Positions 1 to 9,130 are shown, counted from the first letter of the stretch. The stretch: DNA of 44,017 nucleotides from Chloroflexota bacterium (GCA_027622595.1 JAQBZZ010000010.1:1-44017), one strand, 5' to 3'. Numbers and translations are program-made. Notes: generated by a model not told the origin, from the letters alone.

Positions 1-356
1 AGCAGGGCACGATCTTAACAAAGTCCCTTTTCTGTCCTAACGATGGGGTCCACCTCAGTTATTGCTAGTGAAATATCAAAAGGGATGTTCTTTCTCCTAC
101 CTTACGATTATGAAGCAACTCTCCACAGCACATAATGACCATTAGGACAGTCTTCGCCTATCCAATGGGTCAGGTATAGCCTGTCTCATAAGTATCTTGG
201 ACTTTCCGAAAGGCCAGAATCGGAAACTCAGGTCTTCGAATAGAGGCCGTGCATCAAATGCCCATATTTACCGCTGTATATCAAGTAAGCCTGGCGAACC
301 AAATGAGCGAGTTCTGTTGGCATGAGGGGCTGTAATCCGTAGGAAGGGAGACGGGC
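1..356. other. Intergenic left edge, no gene seen
   Basis: I see no convincing coding sequence, tRNA or repeat in this stretch. It is AT-richer than most of the window. The only functional signal is a purine-rich ribosome binding site (AGGAAGGGAG, about 341-350) just before the ATG at 357. A short minus-strand reading frame here overlaps the start of the next gene and has no recognisable protein features. Confidence 0.6.
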
Positions 357-1535
357 ATGCGTAGTTTATCTTTCATCGTTACATTCTTGGGGGTTCTCTC
401 GGCCACAATCCTTGTGGTCATATTATTCCAACTAATAGAGACCCGCTCGAACCTAGCCACGACCAAGGCCGAGTTGGGTTCTGTCCAAGCAGATAGAGAT
501 CAACTTTCCAGCGACCTTGGAACAACCAGGGGCCAGCTGACCGCGAAGATAGCGGAAAACGAAGCCCTGATTAGAGACCTGGCTGCTACAACGGAGCAAT
601 TGACCAACCAGACAGCTGAGAATGAATCCCTGACCACTAACCTTGCGACAACCACGGAGCGCCTAGTCAGTAAGACTGCCGAGGCTGAAACCCTCCTTGA
701 AACAACCACAGGACAGCTAGCCACTCTGTGGCTCAAGACCGCCGAGAATGAAACACTGACTGCCGACCTAGAAACTACCACGGAGCAGCTTGCCACCAAG
801 ATAGCCGATAACGAGACTTTGCTCAGTGAAGTAGGACATCTTAATGAAGTTAGGAACGAGAGAGATGCCCTACTCACACAGAAAGACTCTCTGAACTCAC
901 AAATCAACAGCTTACAAGTCGAGATAGCATCCCTAAAGGGACAAAGAGCCCCTTTTATAGTAGAAACTTATGCCGGGACATTTGCTTGCACGGGTAGCAT
1001 GGAGCCCAAAATCACCTGCCTGGATTCAGCAACCTGGCTAGCAAATTTCACCCCTCAGGACGTGGTTATTGGAACGGTGATCAGCTTCACTCCAACGGTT
1101 GAGTGCAATCTAAGCGGTTCAGGTCGTGTGGCACATAGGGTGGTAGATATTAGGATGGAAGCAAATATCTACTATTACTGGCCCAGAGGAGATGCCAACT
1201 CGCAGGACGATGGGTGTTGGATACCTCACGCCAATGTAAACGGTTACATAATTGACCTACAAAAGAACACTCATCCGGAGAATCAGGCCCTGAGGGAGAA
1301 GGTCAACTCCTCAAAAGCCGCACGGGACCTAGCCCTTCAAAACTACGAGGAGAAAGAGGCGGCCTACGACCAAAAACGCCTTTTTTACTGTGGAAGCGTG
1401 GCAGGCACTTGCACACTCCAAGAACCTTATTACAGCGAACTGACACAACTTTACAATGAGCTTAACTCCCTGTACAACACCTACCTAAATGCGTACAACA
1501 CTTGGGAGTTAGCCTACAATGAAGCAATAGCATAA
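357..1535 (+). CDS. Membrane-anchored coiled-coil protein with S26 (signal peptidase-like) Ser/His domain
   Basis: The protein has 392 residues. A single N-terminal membrane segment (about residues 5-27) is followed by a long coiled coil (about 28-195). The coil contains roughly five degenerate 21-residue (three-heptad) repeats built on a TTEQL...AENE pattern. Residues about 203-305 resemble the S26 signal peptidase fold: a TGSMEP serine box puts the nucleophile at Ser214, an AHRV box gives His260, and a RGDAN...DD segment gives Asp279 and Asp285. A Ser/His pair is the arrangement of the archaeal/ER-type enzymes, unlike the Ser/Lys pair of bacterial LepB. A helical tail (310-392) follows. The start is supported by AGGAAGGGAG about 7 bases upstream. 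The membrane segment at the far N-terminus and the coiled-coil stalk suggest an extracytoplasmic domain. The gene looks AT-richer than its neighbours. Substrate and partners are unknown, and the protease call rests on motifs only. Confidence 0.65.
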   Translation: MRSLSFIVTFLGVLSATILVVILFQLIETRSNLATTKAELGSVQADRDQLSSDLGTTRGQLTAKIAENEALIRDLAATTEQLTNQTAENESLTTNLATTTERLVSKTAEAETLLETTTGQLATLWLKTAENETLTADLETTTEQLATKIADNETLLSEVGHLNEVRNERDALLTQKDSLNSQINSLQVEIASLKGQRAPFIVETYAGTFACTGSMEPKITCLDSATWLANFTPQDVVIGTVISFTPTVECNLSGSGRVAHRVVDIRMEANIYYYWPRGDANSQDDGCWIPHANVNGYIIDLQKNTHPENQALREKVNSSKAARDLALQNYEEKEAAYDQKRLFYCGSVAGTCTLQEPYYSELTQLYNELNSLYNTYLNAYNTWELAYNEAIA

Positions 1536-1615
1536 CATACCCTTTCAAGACACCACTCCCATCTCCCCTGCCCGTGTGCTATCCTAGTGGCAAGCCCAAT
1601 TTACCAAACTTTTCT

Positions 1616-3478
1616 ATGTACGTTATAGGCACCGCAGGACACGTAGACCACGGCAAGTCCACCCTTGTCCAGGCCCTCACCGGCATCGACCCCGACCGCC
1701 TCCGTGAGGAGAAGGAACGGGGCATGACCATCGAGCTGGGGTTCGCCTGGCTCACGCTGCCAAGCGGCCAGGAGGTGAGCATCGTTGACGTGCCGGGCCA
1801 CGAGCGGTTCATTAAAAACATGCTGGCGGGCGTCGGGGGCATCGACTTGGCGCTGCTGGTCATCGCCGCCAACGAGTCGGTGATGCCGCAGACCAGAGAG
1901 CACCTTGCCATCCTTGACCTGCTTCAGGTGAAGAAGGGGCTGGCGGTCATCGCAAAGAAGGACCTTGTTGACGAGGAGATGCTGGAATTGGTGATGGCCG
2001 AGGTGGAGGACGTGCTCAAGGGCACCACCCTGCAAGGAGCGCCCATGGTGGCCGTGTCCGCGATGACGGGCGAGGGGCTTCCAGAACTGCTGGAAACACT
2101 GGATATTCTTTTGGAAAACACAGAGACGCGGAAGGACTCCGGACGGCCACGACTCGCCATCGACCGCTCGTTCACGATGTCGGGCTTCGGCACGGTGGTC
2201 ACAGGCACGCTCATAGACGGGTCGCTGTCGGTAGGTATGGAGGTCGCTATACTGCCGTCGGGCAAGGTGTCCCGGATACGCGGCCTACAGAGCCATCGCC
2301 AGAAGATAGAGACGGCATCGCCCGGACGGCGGCTGGCGGTGAACCTGTCGGGGGTGTCCCACGACGAGATTCAGCGCGGTGAGGTACTCACGGTCCCGGG
2401 CTGGCTAAGGCCAACCATCGCCCTCGACGTGCGGCTTCATCTGCTGGCCGATGCCCCCAGGGGACTGAAGCACAACAGCCCCGTCGCATTCCATACAGGC
2501 GCAACGGAGACCGTCGCTCGGGTGCGGCTGTTGGAGCAAAACCTGGTAAGTCCCGGAGAGGAGACGTGGGCGCAGATCCGCCTGGAAAACCCCCTGGCCG
2601 TGGTAAAGGGGGATTTTTTTGTAATACGTTCCTCGGACGCGACGCTTGGAGGCGGCACAGTGGTGGACCCGTACCCAAAACGCCATCGCCGCCGCCACTC
2701 CCCCACCCTGGAGCGACTTGAGGTCATGGAGATGGGGGCGCAGGACGAGATGCTGGTGCAGGCAATACAGTCCTCGGAGCCGTGCAGCCTTCAGGTTTTG
2801 GCCGACCGTGCCAACCTATCTATGGAAGAAACAATGGGTCTCGTGGAGAAACTCGCTTCGGATAAAAGCGTGATAGTGCTGGGGCCAGACGCCCTTGCAC
2901 CACGTTCCCTGGTATACTCGGCAGAAGGTTGGGCATCGCTGGTGAGCAAGGCCAGAAATGCCCTCGAGTCGTATCATATAGAGCACCCACTGCGGCGCGG
3001 CATACAGAAGGAAGAGCTACGCAGCCGTTTGAGTCTGTCGAGCCAGGGTTTCGCGCTTGTGCTCACATATCTTGTGGGCGAAAAAACCGTGATTGAGGAG
3101 ACCAACGTGGTGCGGCTGCCACAGCATCAGGTGTCGCTGAACGATGGTCAGAGCCGCCTCGTGGAGCAGTATGTGAGCCGACTGCGGTCAGACCCGTATT
3201 CGCCGCCAACGGATGCGAGCCTCGATGACGACCTGCTCGCCATGCTGGTGGACGAAGGCCGCGTTGTGCGTCTCAACGAATCGGTGGTCTATGACGCGGT
3301 GGCCTACAAGGAGGTGGTGGACGCCATAATAGCCATCGTCAAGGAGCAGGGGAAAATCAACGTGGGTCAGGTGCGTGACCGGTTCCAGACCAGCCGCAAG
3401 TACGCGCTGTCGTTGCTTGAATACCTTGACCAGCAGCGTATCACCCGCCGCGTCGGGGACGACAGGGTGCTAAGATAG
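1616..3478 (+). CDS. selB: Selenocysteine-specific elongation factor SelB
   Basis: SelB is the GTPase that brings selenocysteinyl-tRNA to UGA codons marked by a SECIS hairpin. The protein of about 620 residues starts with an EF-Tu-like GTPase: P-loop GHVDHGKST at residues 8-16, DVPGH at 58-62, and the G4 element as AKKD at 113-116 in place of the usual NKxD. Beta-barrel domains follow, then a C-terminal set of winged helices ending in the typical QVRDRFQTSRKYALSLLEYLD segment that binds SECIS RNA. I chose the ATG at 1616 because the homologous start is MYVIGTAGHVDHGKS. An upstream in-frame GTG at 1574 would add 14 residues without family support. The length fits the family. selA, selD and tRNA-Sec are not in the window, but the gene implies that this organism makes selenoproteins, which bears on the internal TGA of the GH15 gene at 31844-33661. 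Confidence 0.95.
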   Translation: MYVIGTAGHVDHGKSTLVQALTGIDPDRLREEKERGMTIELGFAWLTLPSGQEVSIVDVPGHERFIKNMLAGVGGIDLALLVIAANESVMPQTREHLAILDLLQVKKGLAVIAKKDLVDEEMLELVMAEVEDVLKGTTLQGAPMVAVSAMTGEGLPELLETLDILLENTETRKDSGRPRLAIDRSFTMSGFGTVVTGTLIDGSLSVGMEVAILPSGKVSRIRGLQSHRQKIETASPGRRLAVNLSGVSHDEIQRGEVLTVPGWLRPTIALDVRLHLLADAPRGLKHNSPVAFHTGATETVARVRLLEQNLVSPGEETWAQIRLENPLAVVKGDFFVIRSSDATLGGGTVVDPYPKRHRRRHSPTLERLEVMEMGAQDEMLVQAIQSSEPCSLQVLADRANLSMEETMGLVEKLASDKSVIVLGPDALAPRSLVYSAEGWASLVSKARNALESYHIEHPLRRGIQKEELRSRLSLSSQGFALVLTYLVGEKTVIEETNVVRLPQHQVSLNDGQSRLVEQYVSRLRSDPYSPPTDASLDDDLLAMLVDEGRVVRLNESVVYDAVAYKEVVDAIIAIVKEQGKINVGQVRDRFQTSRKYALSLLEYLDQQRITRRVGDDRVLR

Positions 3479-3520
3479 TGTCCAGTAATAAAAGACGGCC
3501 TGATAGCCCTGCGCTCATGC

Positions 3521-3703
3521 CCTTCCCTTCGGCTACGCTCAGGGTAAACTCTCGGCTCAGGGTGAGCGGAGGAGCCATACCACTCGTATCCTTCCCTTCG
3601 GCTACGCTCAGGGTAAACTCTCGGCTCAGGGTGAGCGGAGGAGGCATACCGCTCATGCCCTTCCCTTCGGCTACGCTCAGGGTAAACTCTCGGCTCAGGG
3701 TGA
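3521..3703. repeat. 69-bp tandem repeat, about 2.7 copies
   Basis: Units begin at 3521, 3590 and 3659, an exact 69-bp period, each opening CCTTCCCTTCGGCTACGCTC and carrying AGGGTAAACTCTCGGCTCAGG. The third unit breaks off at about 3703, where a different dispersed motif (TGATGGTTCGACAGGCTCAC, 3701-3729, with a near-identical copy at 8281-8309) takes over. A third short motif (CGCTCGGGGACTCGCTCGC) follows at about 3743. The rest of the selB-nurA gap, to 3900, holds a further repeat fragment ending in GGAATGACAT (about 3847-3857). Reading frames through this block give repetitive YPERSRREG-type peptides that are artefacts. Confidence 0.9.
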
Positions 3704-3901
3704 TGGTTCGACAGGCTCACCATGAGCGGGAGCAGGTTGCCGCGCTCGGGGACTCGCTCGCAACGACAATATGTAGATAGGCTCAGGGTACATTTCGTGC
3801 AGCATCTGGAGGGAGGTGTTCCCCCGCCCCAGATTCTTCACTGGCGCTCGGAATGACATAAGTTGTGAGCTTTAGGTAGACCTATGAGGACGAGGTAGCG
3901 A

Positions 3902-5110
3902 ATGTCGCTGGACTTACATAAAGTCGTCGGCCAGATAGAGAAGGTGGCCTCCAATCTGAACGCCCAGGAAGCCGACAGGGCCTCCCGTCTGGAGCGAGCG
4001 ATGGATACCCTCTCCACGGCAGAACCTTCGGCCCTTGAGGAGAAGAGGAAGCTGAGCCGCGCCACATTCCTCATCGCCGGCCTCAATGGTTCCCTATCGG
4101 AGCGACACCCCTCCCCTGCCCTGCCGTCCGACTACACCGTCCTTGCCGTTGACGGCTCGCACATAGACGTTGACAGACACATGGCCATCCAGTGCTACCT
4201 CATAAACATGGGTACGGTGCATATTCAATACGGCCGCAACCCCGAAGCGCGGTTGGGGAACGAGCCGCGCCTCTACACGGACGAGGATGATATGCACATC
4301 CTGGAGCCTGAGGGCAACCGGACACAGAGCCTGGAAGGGCATCTCCTTGGGGCATTGCGCGCTGTCGAAGAGCTGCGGGAATTGGTCGCCCTGGCGAAGG
4401 AGTCCGACCCCGATATACCCACCCTGGCCCTGATAGACGGCTCGCTGATACTGTGGGGGCTGGTGGGTCAGGCGTATCCGGACTTTGTGCGGAGGGTGCT
4501 GGTGGACGATATGTTCCTGCCTGCCCTGGAGGAGCTTCGGGTTATGGCCCGGACGAGGCCGCTGGCTCTGGCATCGTACGTCAGCCTTCCTCGCAGCACA
4601 GACGTTGTGAATGTTTTGCGACTGGACGGCCGCCAGTGCCCCTACGAGGCCGCCAACTGCGACATGCACTGCGGCAAGCTGAGCTTGGGCCAAAGGCCCT
4701 GCGATGCCATTGCGGGGGTGACGGACAGGGACGTTTTTGGCTCACTGCTGGATATGGGTGAGAGGTCTGATTGCTTTGCAAGCACGTCGTCCATTGTGGA
4801 GCGTTACTACGGGGAGCAGGCGGTGCACTTCTTCTACCTGAACGTTGGGTCGGAGATGGCCCGTGTGGAGGTGCCCGCGTGGGTCGTTGAGAACCCAGAG
4901 TTGCTTGCACTGACCCACGCCCTGCTGGTAGACCAGAGCCGCAAGGGCCATGGCTACCCGGTCGCCATATCGGAGGCCCATGAGCAGGCGGTGGTCACGG
5001 TGGGAGACCGGGAGGAGTTCCGTCTTCTGGTGGAGCATGCCCTTCAGGGACACCACCTGCCTGTGTACACCTCACAGAAGAACTTCTCGAAAAGGATGAA
5101 ATGGCTTTAA
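3902..5110 (+). CDS. nurA: NurA-domain nuclease
   Basis: The protein of 402 residues has a NurA-type nuclease core. The first metal-binding Asp is in LAVDGSHID (Asp84) and a second acidic motif is LALIDGS (Asp179), the spacing expected for the family. NurA enzymes are 5'-3' exonucleases; in archaea they work with the HerA helicase on DNA double-strand ends. No HerA gene is visible here, and bacterial members are less well studied, so the repair role is inferred. The gene stands alone between two repeat-filled gaps. The start is the ATG after a GAGGT-like ribosome site. A Cys/His-containing stretch in the second half (CPYEAANCDMHCG) is not explained by the family. Confidence 0.8.
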   Translation: MSLDLHKVVGQIEKVASNLNAQEADRASRLERAMDTLSTAEPSALEEKRKLSRATFLIAGLNGSLSERHPSPALPSDYTVLAVDGSHIDVDRHMAIQCYLINMGTVHIQYGRNPEARLGNEPRLYTDEDDMHILEPEGNRTQSLEGHLLGALRAVEELRELVALAKESDPDIPTLALIDGSLILWGLVGQAYPDFVRRVLVDDMFLPALEELRVMARTRPLALASYVSLPRSTDVVNVLRLDGRQCPYEAANCDMHCGKLSLGQRPCDAIAGVTDRDVFGSLLDMGERSDCFASTSSIVERYYGEQAVHFFYLNVGSEMARVEVPAWVVENPELLALTHALLVDQSRKGHGYPVAISEAHEQAVVTVGDREEFRLLVEHALQGHHLPVYTSQKNFSKRMKWL

Positions 5111-5141
5111 TTATTTTGTCCACTTTGTCCTTTCCGCTCGT

Positions 5142-5265
5142 ATCCTTCGACAAGCTCAGGATGAGCGGGGGGAGTTCCCACCCCACCAGATTGCCACGCT
5201 CGGGGACTCGCTCGCAACGACGATCAACCCACAGGTTGCTTTCAGAATAATCCTTCAACAGGCTC
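5142..5265. repeat. Dispersed short-repeat cluster between nurA and mutS
   Basis: This gap carries ATCCTTCGACAAGCTCAGG followed by ATGAGCGG (5148-5168), the CGCTCGGGGACTCGCTCGC motif also present near 3743, and a CCTTCAACAGGCTCAGG variant near 5250. These belong to the same families as the copies near 3700 and 8100-8310. They lie between two genes whose 3' ends face each other. Confidence 0.8.
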
Positions 5266-5326
5266 AGGCCATAGGCCCGCCGTAGGTAGGATGAGCGGGA
5301 ACTCATGCAATACGTGGCTGATTCCA

Positions 5327-7870
5327 CTACTCTGCCTCCCCGGCCTCCTGCTGTAGCTGGTAGAGCTTGTTGATGGCTTCCAGGGGGGTCATTGACGATA
5401 TATCCAGTTTTTTGAGTTCATCCCTGACGGGGTCGGCTATGGTGAACAGAGGACGTTGCCGCGGGATGGCTTTTGGGCCGTCGCCCTCAAGCTCCGAGAG
5501 GAGGTCCCAGGCGCGTGTGACCACGGACGGCGGCATGCCCGCAAGCTGGGCGACGTGGACGCCGTAGCTCCTGTCGGCCCCGCCATCGACGATGCGGTGC
5601 AGGAACACGACTCTGCCATCACTCTCAACCGCGGCCACGCTGAGGTTGCGCACCCTGGGCAGGGTCTGGGAAAGCTGTATCAACTCGTGGTAGTGGGTGG
5701 CGAAGAGGGTCTTGCAGCCAAGACGCGGGCTGTTATGGATGTACTCGGCGGTCGCACGGGCGATGGCAAGGCCGTCGTAGGTGCTTGTGCCGCGGCCTAT
5801 TTCGTCCAGAATAACCAGGGACCGCGGCGTTGCGTGGTGCAGGATGTTGGCGGTCTCAACCATCTCCACCATGAAGGTGGACTGGCCGGTGGAGAGGTCG
5901 TCCTGAAGGCCGATGCGGGTGAACACCCGGTCTACGATGCCAATAGTGGCGGACGCGGCGGGGACGAAGCTGCCTATCTGGGCCATGAGGACTATGAGGG
6001 CCACCTGCCTTATGAGGGTGGACTTGCCGGACATGTTGGGGCCGGTGAGTATGACGACCTGGGCGTCGTTGTTGCTTAACAGGGTGTCGTTTGGCACGAA
6101 GGAGCCGGGAGGCAGCATCCGCTCGACGACTGGGTGCCGCCCCTCTTTGATCTCGATGGTATCTTCGAGTGTGAGCTTTGGGCGCACGTAGCCGAAGCGG
6201 GACGCGCCTTCGGCCAGGGCGGCAAGGACGTCGATGTGTGCGACGGCGGCCGCGGTGGAGGCGATGGACTGGCCGGAGTCGGCTATCTGAGAACACACCT
6301 GACGGAAGAGCGTTGATTCCAGTTCCTCCATGCGCTCCTGGGCGTTGAGGAGCATTGATTCGTACTCCTTCAACTCAGGGGTGATGAACCGCTCGCCGCC
6401 GACCAGGGTCTGACGCCGTGTGTAGTCGGACGGGACCTGTGACAGGTTGGAGTTGCTGATCTCGATGTAGTAGCCGAAGACCCGGTTGTAGCCGACCCTG
6501 AGGGACTTGATGCCGCTGCGTTCCCTCTCCGTACGTTCAAGGCTTGCAATATACTCCCTGCCGTTACGGGAGACGTCCCTCAGCTCGTCCAGGTCGGGCG
6601 AGAACCCCTGCCGTATGATTCCACCCTCGCCTGTGGTCGTGCCGGGCGAGTCATCCAACGCCTGTTCCACCAGGGAGACCACGGCGTCGCAGGGGTCGAG
6701 GCCCCGACTCAGCCATGACGGAAACTTGCCAGCTTCTTCCAGCAGTCCCTTCAGATGTGCAACAGATTCAAGGCCGCTTTTCAGCGACACCACTTCTCTG
6801 GGGATAGCTATTCCTGTGGCGATACGATTCAGAAGCCTCTCCAGGTCTGGTATGGGCTTGAGGTCGGCCAGTACCTCCTCACGGGTAATCTGGTTTTTAT
6901 AGAGGGCCTGCACCGCGTCCTGTCGGCGCTCCAACTCAGGCAGGTCCAGGAGAGGCTGGCCCAGCCATCTTCGCAGCAAGCGCCCTCCCATAGGGGTATT
7001 TGTCAGGTCCAGGTTGGAAAGCAGCGAGTGTGAAGCTTCCCCCCATCTTCCCGCCTGGAACAGTTCCAGGTTGCGCCGCGTTTGATGGTCAAGCAGCATG
7101 AAGGCCCTTGGCGAGTAGGTGTGAAGCCCTTGCAGGCGTTCAAGTGCTTGTTTTTGAGTTTTGCGAAGGTATGCCAGGACGGCTCCGGCAGCGCCTATGG
7201 CAAGGGGCATTCCCTGGCAGCCGTAGGCCTCCAGGGTGGCGACACCGAAGTGCTCTTTCAAAGCCTGCTCCGCTCCGGCAGGGCGAAACTCCTCCTCTTC
7301 AAGCGGAGTGACGAGAAAATCGGATACGGACGAGGGGAAAGAGTAACCCTGGGGAAGGAGCACCTCCGATGCGCCAAGGCGGTCAAGCTCCAGGGCAAGG
7401 TCATCAATTGATATCTGGGTGGTGGCGAACTCGCTGGTGGTTATGTCGACGTACGCGAGGCCGGCCTCGTCACCCTGTACGACCACCGCGGCCAGGTAGT
7501 TGTTGGCGCTCTGTTCCAGAAGAGATGTCTCCGTAAGCGTGCCAGGCGTCACCACCCTCACAACCTGGCGCTCCACAAGGCCTTTGAGGGACGTGTCCCC
7601 TATCTGCTCGCAGATGGCAACGCGGTGGCCCTTCTTCACCAGGCGGGCCAGGTAGCCGTCGAGGGCATGATATGGTATGCCTGCCAGTGGGATTTTTTGT
7701 CCTTTGCCCATCTCCCGGGACGTGAGGACGATCTCAAGCTCCCGGGCGGCCACCTTCGCGTCCTCGTCGAAGGTCTCGTAGAAGTCGCCCATTCGGAAAA
7801 GCAGGATGGCGTCCGGGTGCTCCTGTTTGATCTTCAGGTACTGCTGCCGGATTGGAGTCTGGGAGGTCAT
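5327..7870 (-). CDS. mutS: DNA mismatch repair protein MutS
   Basis: This is a full-length MutS1 of 847 residues, the mismatch sensor of DNA repair. The N-terminal mismatch-reading motif is GDFYETF, with the intercalating Phe30 and Glu32. The connector, lever and clamp domains follow, then the ATPase with Walker A GPNMSGKST (about residues 608-616) and the Walker B/signature region (STFMVEM, LVILDEIGRGTSTYDG) and FATHYHEL. The C-terminus is the helix-turn-helix dimerisation segment. The ATG at 7870 gives the usual N-terminus. mutL is not in the window. The gene is monocistronic here, with repeat clusters on both sides. Its upstream region contains four degenerate 17-bp tandem units (see 7890-7957). 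Confidence 0.97.
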   Translation of the reverse strand: MTSQTPIRQQYLKIKQEHPDAILLFRMGDFYETFDEDAKVAARELEIVLTSREMGKGQKIPLAGIPYHALDGYLARLVKKGHRVAICEQIGDTSLKGLVERQVVRVVTPGTLTETSLLEQSANNYLAAVVVQGDEAGLAYVDITTSEFATTQISIDDLALELDRLGASEVLLPQGYSFPSSVSDFLVTPLEEEEFRPAGAEQALKEHFGVATLEAYGCQGMPLAIGAAGAVLAYLRKTQKQALERLQGLHTYSPRAFMLLDHQTRRNLELFQAGRWGEASHSLLSNLDLTNTPMGGRLLRRWLGQPLLDLPELERRQDAVQALYKNQITREEVLADLKPIPDLERLLNRIATGIAIPREVVSLKSGLESVAHLKGLLEEAGKFPSWLSRGLDPCDAVVSLVEQALDDSPGTTTGEGGIIRQGFSPDLDELRDVSRNGREYIASLERTERERSGIKSLRVGYNRVFGYYIEISNSNLSQVPSDYTRRQTLVGGERFITPELKEYESMLLNAQERMEELESTLFRQVCSQIADSGQSIASTAAAVAHIDVLAALAEGASRFGYVRPKLTLEDTIEIKEGRHPVVERMLPPGSFVPNDTLLSNNDAQVVILTGPNMSGKSTLIRQVALIVLMAQIGSFVPAASATIGIVDRVFTRIGLQDDLSTGQSTFMVEMVETANILHHATPRSLVILDEIGRGTSTYDGLAIARATAEYIHNSPRLGCKTLFATHYHELIQLSQTLPRVRNLSVAAVESDGRVVFLHRIVDGGADRSYGVHVAQLAGMPPSVVTRAWDLLSELEGDGPKAIPRQRPLFTIADPVRDELKKLDISSMTPLEAINKLYQLQQEAGEAE

Positions 7871-7889
7871 GTCCTGGCTATTCTTTCTA

Positions 7890-7957
7890 ACTACGGGTAG
7901 TGACCAACTATGGGTATGTGCCAGTTATTGGTGTGAGCTAGCTATGGTACGAGACAA
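7890..7957. repeat. Four degenerate 17-bp tandem units upstream of mutS
   Basis: Four consecutive 17-mers start at 7890, 7907, 7924 and 7941, with the shared core NCTATGGGTANNNNNCA. Units 1 and 2 are the most alike; units 3 and 4 have drifted. They sit 20-87 bases upstream of the mutS start, in the leader or promoter zone. I found no clear -35/-10 pair here. Confidence 0.55.
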
Positions 7958-7979
7958 TTTTACAGGACAGTGGGATGCA

Positions 7980-8310
7980 GGGGAATAGCGTTGCGACGCG
8001 CAGTTTCTTGGGTTTGACGGGGTTATCCGGTGCGATGCCCTAGATTCCTCGCTTCACTCGGAATTACAGATGAGACAAGCGTAACCTCCACCCCGCCAGG
8101 TTGCCATCCTTCGACTACGCTCAGGACAGGCTGCTCAGAGACTCGCTCGCAACGACGACACAAGTTGTCAGGATGATGCTTCGACGGGATCACCGGGAGC
8201 GAAGGGGTAGATTCCTCGCTGCTCTCGGAATGACATAGACGGCGGTATGCAGGGAATAACGTCTTTCGACGGGCTCAGGATGATGGTTCGACAAGCTCAC
8301 CATGAGCGGT
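7980..8310. repeat. Cluster of dispersed repeat fragments downstream of the FNR gene
   Basis: The roughly 500 bases between mutS and the flavoprotein gene hold no credible gene. They contain several fragments: GATTCCTCGCTTCACTCGGAA (about 8044), ATCCTTCGACTACGCTCAGG (about 8106) with an ACTCGCTCGCAACGACGAC tail, ATTCCTCGCTGCTCTCGGAA with ATGACAT (about 8211-8236), TTTCGACGGGCTCAGGATGA (about 8263), and TGATGGTTCGACAAGCTCAC (8281), the last matching 3701-3729 at 28 of 29 positions. The remainder up to 8372 shows nothing recognisable. Confidence 0.75.
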
Positions 8311-8372
8311 AGAGGGCTATGCTAAACGCTAAATATATGTGTATATGTGTGGGCAGAGGGGAATTACAAAAA

Positions 8373-9086
8373 TCACTGCTTCCAGAAGCGTTCTTCCGTT
8401 ACCTTGAAGCCCTTTGGGGTGAGCCGAGCCTTCACGTCTTCTATCATTCCCGGGTGGCCGCAGGCATACACGAGAGTCGAATCGGGAGACAGGCTGAACT
8501 CGTCGAGATACTCTTCGACGAGAAGATTCACCCTGCCCGTGATACCTGTCCACCCGTCGTTCCTGTCTTCGTTGGGGCGGCTCACCGTGGGAATATAGGT
8601 CATGGTGTCGGGGTTGGAGGAGGCCAGGCCTCCCAACTCCTCGTCATAGGCGAACTCGTCCTGGTAGCTGGCTCCCTGGAGGATGTAGAAGTGGTGCCCC
8701 TCTTCACCCCTGTGAAAATAGCTCCTGACGATGCTTACGAAAGGGACGACACCTGTGACGGTGGCCACCATGAAGTGGTTGGTGTACTTCTGGTCCATGA
8801 CGAAGATGCCCTTGGCCCTTGGGCGGATGCTGACCTTGTCACCCTCATGGAGGTTCCACAATTTCGTGGTCAGGGGGCCCTCCGGGACAAGCTCTATGAA
8901 CAGCTCCAACTCCGGTTCATGGGGCGCAGACACTATGGAGTAGGCCCGTTCGATATTCTCGAGGCCAATGGTACAGTACTGGCCGGGCTTGAAGCTGAAT
9001 GGAACGTCAGGTGCCAGCCACAGCCGCATCGAGTCGTCGGTCAGGTCTTTTCTTCTGGTAACGGTGGCTTCAGGTAGCTCTGACAT
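8373..9086 (-). CDS. Ferredoxin-NADP+ reductase-like flavoprotein
   Basis: The protein of 237 residues has the FNR fold: an FAD-binding barrel with the RAYS motif (Arg47-Ser50), the nucleotide-binding start VTGVVPFVS (about 110-118), the ACGHPGMIEDV segment, and a C-terminal aromatic in EERFWKQ that would stack on the flavin. Such enzymes move electrons between NAD(P)H and ferredoxin or flavodoxin. There is no attached Fe-S domain, so it needs a separate carrier. It lies downstream of and on the same strand as the NuoEFG-like genes, separated by a repeat-bearing gap of 294 bases. It may work with them in exchanging electrons between NADH, NADPH and ferredoxin, but co-transcription is not shown. 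In-frame coding of the opposite strand is a shadow. Confidence 0.85.
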   Translation of the reverse strand: MSELPEATVTRRKDLTDDSMRLWLAPDVPFSFKPGQYCTIGLENIERAYSIVSAPHEPELELFIELVPEGPLTTKLWNLHEGDKVSIRPRAKGIFVMDQKYTNHFMVATVTGVVPFVSIVRSYFHRGEEGHHFYILQGASYQDEFAYDEELGGLASSNPDTMTYIPTVSRPNEDRNDGWTGITGRVNLLVEEYLDEFSLSPDSTLVYACGHPGMIEDVKARLTPKGFKVTEERFWKQ

Positions 9087-9130
9087 AAATCATCCCTGCT
9101 TTAGAATAGTGAACCAGGAAACTGCTGCAA

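Noticed and set aside
3521-3703. Possible CRISPR array
   Set aside because: The whole 69-bp unit repeats, with no variable spacers, only three units and no cas genes nearby.
3367-3780. Frames giving YPERSRREG / LSVAEGKD-type repetitive proteins
   Set aside because: They are translations of the 69-bp tandem array and neighbouring dispersed repeats, with no ribosome sites and no family.
8319-9077. 252-codon plus-strand open frame
   Set aside because: It is the antisense shadow of the FNR-like gene, which has clear flavin and nucleotide motifs on the other strand.
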